Shown here: positions 6,384 to 12,387 of the stretch, one piece after another
How the letters are laid out: each line of letters begins with the position of its first letter
How positions within the stretch are numbered: the stretch's first letter is position 1
Source: JABDGZ01 sp964483785
GTDB lineage: Bacteria; Omnitrophota; Gorgyraeia; Zapsychrales; Fredricksoniimonadaceae
DNA: 13,193 nt
Direction: 5' to 3'
NCBI GenBank assembly: GCA_964483785.1
Contig: CAZACW010000063.1
Coordinates: forward strand, 1 to 13,193
The notes under the pieces: model-generated
What the model was told of the DNA's origin: nothing
Seen by the model: only the letters and a program-made list of their open reading frames with translations
Database searches by the model: none
Translations under genes and position numbers: made by a program

Positions 6384-6815
6384 TTATTTTAAGGGCGAGC
6401 GGATCATGAGGATGGGAATATCGGTGCGGTGGCGCAGGGTATCAGCCACAGAGCCCAGGATCATGTCTTCGATAAACTGGTGGCCGTGGGTGGCCATGGC
6501 GATCAGGTCCCCTTCTTCGGCCTGGGCCACGGAGAGGATGCCGTCGACCGGCTCCTTGCCCTGCACCAATACGGCCTTGGATTTGAACCCTTCCTGAAGC
6601 AGACCGGCAGAGACCTTGTCCAGATAGGCCTGATCGTCCTTGATCTCTTCGGAATCCGCCAGGTTCAATTGGTCCTGCAGGCGCGCGGCGAATCCGTCCG
6701 CCACATGCACCAGGACCAGTTCGGCACGGGTCAGCCGGGCCAGGTCACGGATGTGCATCAGGATGGTCTTGTCCGTGGCGGAATTGTCCAGCGGGACGAT
6801 GATTTTTTTATACAT
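6384..6815 (-). CDS. Universal stress protein (UspA family)
   Basis: A single-domain 143-residue UspA-fold protein, usually a cytosolic dimer involved in stress survival. The N-terminal strand KKIIVPLDNS (3-12), a second strand LVLVHVAD (33-40), DLIAMATHGH (103-112), and the C-terminal GSVADTLRHRTDIPILMIR are in the standard order and spacing. In ATP-binding members the loop is G-x2-G-x9-G-S/T. Here G111 and G121-S122 are kept but the second glycine is Phe114, so nucleotide binding may be altered or lost. The ATG at 6815 is 15 bases after the redoxin stop, which implies co-transcription. Its AGGGGG ribosome-binding site is one arm of a palindrome. The family call is secure; its physiological trigger is not visible. 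Confidence 0.93.
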   Translation of the reverse strand: MYKKIIVPLDNSATDKTILMHIRDLARLTRAELVLVHVADGFAARLQDQLNLADSEEIKDDQAYLDKVSAGLLQEGFKSKAVLVQGKEPVDGILSVAQAEEGDLIAMATHGHQFIEDMILGSVADTLRHRTDIPILMIRSPLK

Positions 6816-6817
6816 AA

Positions 6818-6830
6818 ACCCCCTGGGGGT
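6818..6830 (-). promoter_or_regulatory. Palindrome covering the ribosome-binding site of the universal stress protein gene
   Basis: In the 15-base gap after the redoxin stop, the minus strand reads ACCCCC-A-GGGGGT, a perfect 13-base dyad ending two bases before the ATG. The right arm is the only Shine-Dalgarno-like sequence for this gene. In RNA it could fold as ACCCC-CAG-GGGGT and hide the site from ribosomes unless the upstream gene is being translated. This is inference from sequence only. Confidence 0.45.
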
Positions 6831-7382
6831 CTATCCTCTCCATTTGATGGAGCATCCCATGGAAGGATTTTGTTTGGCGGCCACGGCCCTGCCGGCGGCC
6901 ATATTATTCATGGCTTCCTTCAATTCTTCGCGGGTGACAGCACCTTCATCCTTCCAATTGTCGTCGATGCGGCCATGATACACCAGGGACTTGTTCTTAT
7001 CAAAAAGATAGATGTCCGGCGTGCATTGGGCCCGGAAATGCTCCGCCACCTGCTGGCTCTCATCGACCAGATAAGGAAAATCAATGCCCAATTCCTTGAT
7101 CTTAATCATCATTTTATCCGGGGCATCGTCGGGGAAATCCGGGTTGATGTTGGGGTTGATGGCAACGCAATTGACCCTCATGCCCTTGCCGTACTGGGCC
7201 AAACGGACCACGCGCGGCCACACCGCGATGGCATAGGGGCAATGATTGCAGGTAAAGACCACCAGCAAGCCGCGCTCCCCGAAAAGAGCCGAGGATTTAA
7301 AAGATTTGCCGAAGGGGTCTTTCAGCTCAAATTCCGGCATGACAGTGCCCAGCGGAATTTTGATCGATTCTAAGAGTGCCAT
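6831..7382 (-). CDS. Thioredoxin-fold redoxin (AhpC/TSA-like family)
   Basis: A 183-residue cytosolic thioredoxin-fold protein, probably a thiol-dependent peroxidase or disulphide reductase. Residues 10-25 (LGTVMPEFELKDPFGK) are the usual peroxiredoxin-like entry strand. The redox motif is FTCNHCPY with C45 and C48, so a CxxC centre rather than the single peroxidatic cysteine of classic AhpC. CTPDIYLFD (C120, cis-Pro122) follows, and the C-terminus has the conserved-looking NPSMGCSIKW with C177. No signal peptide is present. The start ATG at 7382 has GGAGG eight bases upstream and a near-ideal promoter further up. It is the first gene of the run redoxin, universal stress protein, FIST, phosphatase. 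The substrate is unknown; the family is often annotated only as thioredoxin family protein. Confidence 0.9.
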   Translation of the reverse strand: MALLESIKIPLGTVMPEFELKDPFGKSFKSSALFGERGLLVVFTCNHCPYAIAVWPRVVRLAQYGKGMRVNCVAINPNINPDFPDDAPDKMMIKIKELGIDFPYLVDESQQVAEHFRAQCTPDIYLFDKNKSLVYHGRIDDNWKDEGAVTREELKEAMNNMAAGRAVAAKQNPSMGCSIKWRG

Positions 7383-7423
7383 TTGATAAACCTCCGTCTT
7401 TTATGTAAGATGACTGGGTGATT

Positions 7424-7432
7424 TATTATAAA
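7424..7432 (+). promoter_or_regulatory. Candidate -10 element for the MBL gene, overlapping the opposite promoter
   Basis: TATTATAAA on the plus strand offers TATTAT (7424-7429) or TATAAA (7427-7432), 13-16 bases before the ATG at 7446. It uses the same base pairs as the opposite-strand TATAAT. No good -35 is visible, and no Shine-Dalgarno sequence precedes the ATG, so any leader would be only several bases long. Confidence 0.35.
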
Positions 7433-7452
7433 AGCGGGGCTGTTTATGTCAA
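7425..7452 (-). promoter_or_regulatory. Consensus sigma70-type promoter of the redoxin cluster
   Basis: The minus strand reads TTGACA (plus 7452-7447), 16 bases, TATAAT (7430-7425), a perfect match for both boxes. The predicted start is near 7418, leaving a leader of about 36 bases that contains the GGAGG site of the redoxin gene. The -35 box overlaps the start codon of the divergent MBL gene (7446-7448). Confidence 0.8.
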
Positions 7453-8087
7453 GACTGCTCATCCAGCAATATGAAATAGGGCCGTTGAACAATTTTCTCT
7501 ATCTTTTGGGAGACCCGGACACCAAGGACATGGCCGTGGTGGACCCTGCCTGGGACCCGGATTTTCTATGCAAGGAAGCCAAACGCTTAGGGTATCAGAT
7601 CACCAAGGTCTTTTTGACCCACGCCCATCCTGATCATGTCAACGGTTTAGATAGATTATTATCCAAACATAAGGTGCCGGTCTATATCAACAAATACGAA
7701 TATCCCCCCTTGCGGCCTCGGGTGGAAGGTTTGGTGGATGTGACGGACAAGGACAAATTAACGGTGGGAAAAATTACTTTTGATATCCTGCATACGCCGG
7801 GGCACACGCCGGGCTGCCAATGTTTTTTGGCCCAGGGACAGCTGATCAGCGGGGACACGCTCTTTATCGACGGCTGCGGCCGGTGCGATCTGCCGGGCGG
7901 GGACCCCAAGCGGATGTTCAAAAGCCTGCAGGAGATCATCCTGAAACTGCCGGATGAGACCGTGGTGTATCCGGGGCACAATTACGGCCCAGCACCTTTT
8001 GACACCCTCGGCCGCCAAAAACAAAGCAATCCTTATCTTCAGCCGGCCACGCTCCAGGAATTTCTCATCGAGCGCATGGGCCTGTGA
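7446..8087 (+). CDS. Metallo-beta-lactamase-fold hydrolase (glyoxalase II / persulfide dioxygenase-like)
   Basis: A 213-residue cytosolic metalloenzyme. The metal site is complete: THAHPDH (H59, H61, D63, H64), TPGH (H120), SGDTLF (D137) and PGHNYG (H178). The segment DGCGRCDLPGGD (142-153) resembles the GCGR-D-F/L element of ETHE1-type persulfide dioxygenases and the VGRTDLPGGD element of short glyoxalase II-like proteins, so the reaction is either hydrolysis of a thioester such as S-lactoylglutathione or oxidation of a persulfide. The protein lacks the long C-terminal glutathione-binding extension of true glyoxalase II. It is transcribed away from the redoxin cluster from an overlapping promoter region. 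Its stop codon directly abuts the stop codon of the convergent PsbP-like gene. The fold is certain; the substrate is not. Confidence 0.92.
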   Translation: MSRLLIQQYEIGPLNNFLYLLGDPDTKDMAVVDPAWDPDFLCKEAKRLGYQITKVFLTHAHPDHVNGLDRLLSKHKVPVYINKYEYPPLRPRVEGLVDVTDKDKLTVGKITFDILHTPGHTPGCQCFLAQGQLISGDTLFIDGCGRCDLPGGDPKRMFKSLQEIILKLPDETVVYPGHNYGPAPFDTLGRQKQSNPYLQPATLQEFLIERMGL

Positions 8088-8708
8088 TCACTCCAATTGG
8101 AAAGAACGGATCATTTCATTGACCAGCATGCGGTCGCCGCCGTATTTGTTCATGTCCCCCAAAAAGGTCAGGATAAAGGCCTGGTTATGGAAAATGGTCC
8201 AGGCATGGATGAGCTTAAGATGATCGGGGCTGGGCGCATCAAACACCATTTCATGGCCCTCATGCCAGCCCCATTCGATTTTTTTGTCTACGGCGACCTT
8301 GATGCTGTCCCCGAAGGTGCCGGTCATCTGCCTTTTGATCGCGGCGCTGAAGGCATCGACGCTGGTGATGGCATCCGGCACCGGCTGCACCGTGACATTG
8401 AAATTCTCCCTCATGGTGTCCAAGGCGGTGTCCTTGGGGCGGATGAAAACCACGCAGACCACCGGCGCATTGGCGGCTTGAGGAGTTTGGCCTTTAAGCT
8501 CAACGGCCTTGCCGCCGGCCTGCTTTTGATGCGGACGGATGATCACCTTCCAGGCCTTGGGGAACCTGATCGTAAAATGGAATTGATGGTCGCGGTAAAG
8601 CCAAAACAGGGAATTGAAATAAACGAGCCAGCCTAAGGCCAATACCAGCAGAATCCCGCCGGTCCAGGCGATGATGATCAAAATGGTTCTTTTTAAAGTA
8701 AGGTCCAT
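8088..8708 (-). CDS. Membrane-anchored PsbP/Mog1-like protein, function unknown
   Basis: A 206-residue protein with one N-terminal transmembrane segment (about residues 9-36, after TLKR), followed by a soluble domain. That domain has the pattern of the PsbP/Mog1/DUF1795-like fold: FHFTIRFPKAWKV near the start, a strand ending VVCVVFIRP, a helix rich in charged residues (DAFSAAIKRQMTG), strands around HEMVFDAP, FILTFLGD, and a terminal helix NEMIRSFQLE. The topology rule (positive residues before the segment) suggests the domain is outside the cytoplasm. I place the start at ATG 8708, whose A is also the last base of the fadB-like TAA (TAATG), so translation is coupled. A longer reading from 8759 would overlap the upstream gene by 52 bases and has no better ribosome-binding site. 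The role is unknown. Confidence 0.75.
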   Translation of the reverse strand: MDLTLKRTILIIIAWTGGILLVLALGWLVYFNSLFWLYRDHQFHFTIRFPKAWKVIIRPHQKQAGGKAVELKGQTPQAANAPVVCVVFIRPKDTALDTMRENFNVTVQPVPDAITSVDAFSAAIKRQMTGTFGDSIKVAVDKKIEWGWHEGHEMVFDAPSPDHLKLIHAWTIFHNQAFILTFLGDMNKYGGDRMLVNEMIRSFQLE

Positions 8709-10825
8709 TAGGAATAGAACTGCCGGCCTTGGGCCTTCAAGTCCAGCAAGTAACCGCAAGGCTTGAAACGGCCGTCCTTAAATTTCGACTCAAAGGCCTG
8801 CAAACGCTCGACCAAAGGCGCGATACCGACGGAATCCGCATATCTTAGCAGACCGCCGCGAAAAGGCGGGAAACCCGTGCCCATGATCATGCCGATGTCC
8901 ACGGCCTCAGGCCCATCAACTAATTTTTCCTGCAAGATCATGGCCGCCTCATTGACCATGATATAGATCATTCTGTCCAAGGCCTCTTCTTTGGAAATAT
9001 CCGCCTTGGCCTTGATCAAGGCCTGGACTTGGGGATTGACCGTGCGTTCCCTGGGGCCGTGTATATAAAAACCCCTGCCGGATTTTTTTCCCAATATTTT
9101 CAGCGGAACAATGGCATCGAAAATGGAGGAGGGCTTAAAACGCCCGCCTAAACCCGCTTCCAGGACATGCAGGACCTTGACCCCCACGTCCAGGCCGACC
9201 TCGTCGGACAAGGTGAAAGGCCCCATGGGCAGGCCAAAGGCCACGGCGATGCGGTCAATGGCCTCGATGCTCCCGCCTTCCGCTAAAATGCGTCCGGCCT
9301 CATTGATATATCCCAGCAAAATGCGGTTGACCAAAAATCCCGGGCCGTCCTTGACGATCACCGGCGTCTTGCCTAATTTTTTGGCAAATTCCAGGCTCGA
9401 GACCAAGGTCGGCAGGGACGTAAATTCCGTAGTGATGATCTCCACCAACGGCATGCGGTGCACAGGATTAAAAAAATGAAATCCGATCACCCGCGCAGGG
9501 TCCTTGCTGGCGCGGGCCATTTCAGTCACGGACAAGGAGGATGTATTGGAAGCCAGAATGGCCTGAGGACCCATCAAAGGACTGATCTCGGCAAAGACCT
9601 TTTTCTTGATCTCCATGTTTTCGACTACAGCCTCTATGATAAAATCCGCCTGGGCAAATCCGCTGTAATCCACAGCCCCTGTGATCATGCCCATTTTGAC
9701 CGCCACTTCAAAAGGTCTGGCTTTTTTTCTTTTTAAGGCCTGGGCAAATACTTCATTGGCCGCGTGAAGGCCCTTGGCCACCGCCTCGTAGTTAATGTCT
9801 TTCAGGCGGGCCCAAACGCCGCGTTCGCTGAATAACTGGGCGATCCCTCCGCCCATGACCCCGGCGCCGATCACCGCGCCCTTGGTCACCGGCATCGGCT
9901 TGATATTCTCCGCGCCGGGGACAGTCAATTTCTTGTACTTCTCCGTCAGATAAAAGACCTTGACCAGATTTTTGGAAATGGGTGTGATGGCAAGATCGGC
10001 GAAGGAAGAAGATTCAATGTCCATGGCCTCTGCACGAGGCAAATTTCTGGTCAAGCGCACCACATCCAGGGCCTTGAAAGGCGCCGGATAAAATCCTTTG
10101 GTGGCTTTTTGGATGGATTTAGCGGTCTCTTTGTAAACAGCCATGCGGCCAAAGCTGTTATGTTCCAAAAAGGCCTGCAGGCCTTTAAAAGCTATGGGCT
10201 TGAAAATCCGCTGCTTCGGCTCAACCGCGATCTCTTCGATAAAATCGCGCACTTGCAAAGCCAGGCCTTGGGAAGGATACAGCCTGTCTGCCAGCCCGCA
10301 TTTAAACGCGGCCAGGGCATTGATCGGCACGCCGGAGACAATCATTTTCAGGCCCTGCTGGATCCCCAGCAGGCGCGGCAGGCGCCAGGTGCCGCCAAAG
10401 CCAGGCACAATGCCCAAATTGACTTCGGGCAGGCCGATGCGCAGTTTTTCATTGAAGGTCAAGACCCTGTACCGGCAGGCCAGGGCCAGCTCACAGCCGC
10501 CCCCTAAGGCCGCGCCGTCAATCACTGCCACCGTCGGAAAAGGCAGGTCTTCCAATTGATTGAAAATCTTTTGGCCGGCCTGGGACTTGGCCCTGCCGTC
10601 TTCGGCCTTGGTGATGGACTCGATTTCCCTGATGTCCGCGCCGGCGATAAAAATATCTTTTTTGGCGCTCTGAAGGACCAGGGCCTTGAGATTTTTCGGC
10701 TTAAGCTCATCCAGGATTTTTTTCAACAGCGTCAGGGCCTCGGCGCTTAATATATTGACCTTGGAATCCGGCTGGTCAAAAATGATATAACCAACACCTG
10801 CTTCTTCCTGGTAAAACACGGGCAT
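8708..10825 (-). CDS. Fatty-acid oxidation multifunctional enzyme (enoyl-CoA hydratase / 3-hydroxyacyl-CoA dehydrogenase, FadB/FadJ type)
   Basis: A full-length (705 residues) bifunctional beta-oxidation enzyme that hydrates trans-2-enoyl-CoA and oxidises L-3-hydroxyacyl-CoA with NAD+. The crotonase domain (1-200) has oxyanion-hole segments AGADI (61-65) and ALGGGCELALA (106-116), with catalytic E112 and E134 in GLPEVNLGIVPG. The NAD-binding domain starts with AVIGAGVMGGGIAQ (317-330). SNTSS (426-430) and FHFFNPVHRMPLVEI carry the catalytic His450-Glu462 pair. Two C-terminal 3HCDH repeats follow (about 495-590 and 615-700). All catalytic residues are present. The start ATG at 10825 has AGGAG four bases upstream, and the DUF4139 stop is seven bases away. 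It is followed by the PsbP-like gene in TAATG overlap. Whether it is FadB- or FadJ-like (aerobic or anaerobic complex) cannot be decided by eye, so no symbol is assigned. Confidence 0.95.
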   Translation of the reverse strand: MPVFYQEEAGVGYIIFDQPDSKVNILSAEALTLLKKILDELKPKNLKALVLQSAKKDIFIAGADIREIESITKAEDGRAKSQAGQKIFNQLEDLPFPTVAVIDGAALGGGCELALACRYRVLTFNEKLRIGLPEVNLGIVPGFGGTWRLPRLLGIQQGLKMIVSGVPINALAAFKCGLADRLYPSQGLALQVRDFIEEIAVEPKQRIFKPIAFKGLQAFLEHNSFGRMAVYKETAKSIQKATKGFYPAPFKALDVVRLTRNLPRAEAMDIESSSFADLAITPISKNLVKVFYLTEKYKKLTVPGAENIKPMPVTKGAVIGAGVMGGGIAQLFSERGVWARLKDINYEAVAKGLHAANEVFAQALKRKKARPFEVAVKMGMITGAVDYSGFAQADFIIEAVVENMEIKKKVFAEISPLMGPQAILASNTSSLSVTEMARASKDPARVIGFHFFNPVHRMPLVEIITTEFTSLPTLVSSLEFAKKLGKTPVIVKDGPGFLVNRILLGYINEAGRILAEGGSIEAIDRIAVAFGLPMGPFTLSDEVGLDVGVKVLHVLEAGLGGRFKPSSIFDAIVPLKILGKKSGRGFYIHGPRERTVNPQVQALIKAKADISKEEALDRMIYIMVNEAAMILQEKLVDGPEAVDIGMIMGTGFPPFRGGLLRYADSVGIAPLVERLQAFESKFKDGRFKPCGYLLDLKAQGRQFYS

Positions 10826-10832
10826 GCGGCTC

Positions 10833-12275
10833 CTATCCTCTTTTGACCCTGACCCTAAAGGTCAGCACAGCTTCCTGGTTTTTAGGCACAGGCACCTCAA
10901 ACCGGATCGTTGTCGCGTTCAATTTTTTATATGGAAAACTGCTGCTGACAATGTCGAAATTGCCCAAGCCAAAGGAGACCGGCTCAATCACCGCCGCCGT
11001 GATGTCAGCGTCCTTATGATTGCGCAAGGTCACCTCCCATTCGCTCTCAAAGTTCCACCGGTCGATCTGCTGGAAATCCGTCTGACGGGATTCAGCCACC
11101 ACGTCAAAGGCCTCTCCCACTTTCAAGGAAACATCTTCATCCTTGGGAGTATGCTCAATGGCATCTTCGCCGATAAACTGCAGGCTCTTGTCCGTATCTT
11201 GCTTGTAAATCCGCACGGTGCCCTCAGGCAATGGCATGCCCAGATGATTCTCCTTGGAATTCTTGAATTTGATCTTTACGTTCACCGGCAGTTTGGTCTT
11301 TCCAGTTTCGCCGCTTCTATACCAAAAATAATTCTCAAAAGCGCTGACATCCACAACATATTCCTTGGTCATGGCAGCACCATTGCCCTGCAGCAGGGCC
11401 AATTGCTTGGTCTGCTTGTCCTTGATGGTCGTCTTATAAGGAAGATCATACATGTGGTATTCAAAAAAATTATGTTCCTGCATCATGGGGGCGGCGTTAC
11501 TGGCGTCAGCCATTTGGGCTTTCGCAGCAGCCATGGCCTGGAGATACCCGGGCTGGACCCGGTTGACCTCGCCGGCCACGAGTTTCAATTTCGCGTTCTT
11601 ATACACGGCCCCGCTGTTATTGTCCAGGGTCACCCAGCCGCTTAAATCTCCCTGGGTATCCTCCGCATTCAAAGAAAGCACATAATCCGCCTTCCAGGTG
11701 ATGTTCTCCGTCAAATAAGAGACTTCCACGGTCTGCTCTGGGTCTTGCGCGCGGCTGTCATAAATCCATGTCAGGGTGGGCTTGGACACGAGATTCTCCG
11801 GCAATTGAGGCAGGACCACGTAGCCCGGGGCCCCCAAATGGATCTCATCGCCGATTTTGTAGATCTGGCCGTTGTTATTGCTGAGCAATACCGCGTCGGT
11901 GATTTCCTTCCTGTCCTGGTATTCATGGTTATTTAGCAATTTGACGTTTTTGCCCACATATTTGTCCAAAAGCTTGTTGGAGTCCATCAAATCATATTCG
12001 TAATTCTGCTCCAGGATCCTTAATGCATCCGGAGTTTCCCCCTTGACCTTGACGGTGTAGGGCATGATGCTGGAGGCCACGTCCATGAATTTCAATTCCC
12101 CCTGCCCCGCGGGCAGCTGCAGGCGCCTGACATCCTTGACCAGGCCGATATTGCCGTTATACACCGTCACCTCCACGGACTGCTGGTCATCGAGGGTGCT
12201 GGTCAAGGCAGCGGCAAAACTTGGGGAGGCCAAACCAAAAACCGAAAGCGCGCAGGACAAAATGATTTTAACCAT
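10833..12275 (-). CDS. Secreted DUF4139-domain protein
   Basis: A 480-residue exported protein. Residues 1-21 are a signal peptide with cleavage at SFA-A. The early segment QSVEVTVYNGNIGLVKDVR (31-49) and the long beta-rich region from about 180 to the end match DUF4139-domain proteins: WKADYVLSLN, GWVTLDNNSGAVYKNAKLKLVAG (in two parts), FFEYHMYDLPYKTTI, and the closing VPKNQEAVLTFRVRV. The function of the family is unknown; the pattern suggests an envelope or surface beta-sandwich protein. The start ATG at 12275 has AAGGA seven bases upstream. It is the first gene of the unit with the fadB-like and PsbP-like genes, only seven bases before the former. A terminator separates it from the upstream thiolase, so its own promoter should lie in 12276-12352, where I see only weak candidates. 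Confidence 0.88.
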   Translation of the reverse strand: MVKIILSCALSVFGLASPSFAAALTSTLDDQQSVEVTVYNGNIGLVKDVRRLQLPAGQGELKFMDVASSIMPYTVKVKGETPDALRILEQNYEYDLMDSNKLLDKYVGKNVKLLNNHEYQDRKEITDAVLLSNNNGQIYKIGDEIHLGAPGYVVLPQLPENLVSKPTLTWIYDSRAQDPEQTVEVSYLTENITWKADYVLSLNAEDTQGDLSGWVTLDNNSGAVYKNAKLKLVAGEVNRVQPGYLQAMAAAKAQMADASNAAPMMQEHNFFEYHMYDLPYKTTIKDKQTKQLALLQGNGAAMTKEYVVDVSAFENYFWYRSGETGKTKLPVNVKIKFKNSKENHLGMPLPEGTVRIYKQDTDKSLQFIGEDAIEHTPKDEDVSLKVGEAFDVVAESRQTDFQQIDRWNFESEWEVTLRNHKDADITAAVIEPVSFGLGNFDIVSSSFPYKKLNATTIRFEVPVPKNQEAVLTFRVRVKRG

Positions 12276-12352
12276 AGTTTTTTCCTTTGTAGTTGGTGTT
12301 CAATGTTAAACATCCAACCTTTAAACGCCCAAGACCGGAAAAAGTTACAATT

Positions 12353-12385
12353 AAACCATCACAACCCCGGGGGTTGTGATGGTTT
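12353..12385 (-). terminator. Strong hairpin terminator after the thiolase gene
   Basis: AAACCATCACAACCCC (12353-12368) and GGGGTTGTGATGGTTT (12370-12385) are perfectly complementary over 16 bases around one central G. The hairpin begins two bases after the thiolase stop (12390-12388). In the minus direction it is followed by TTTAATTG and then a TTTTT run about ten bases later. The A-rich left side also makes a U-rich end to the minus transcript, as in intrinsic terminators. Confidence 0.8.
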
Positions 12386-12387
12386 CA

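Noticed and set aside
6429..7373. Long plus-strand open frame of 314 codons across the universal stress protein and redoxin genes
   Set aside because: It is antisense to two genes with clear family motifs and ribosome-binding sites, and its own product shows no recognisable fold or start signal.
8709..8759. 17-codon upstream extension of the PsbP-like protein
   Set aside because: It would lie inside the fadB-like gene; the ATG at 8708 overlaps the fadB-like stop as TAATG and gives a typical membrane-anchor N-terminus.
10824..11645. Plus-strand open frame of 273 codons
   Set aside because: Antisense to the DUF4139 gene, which has a signal peptide and family pattern; the frame is a by-product of codon bias.
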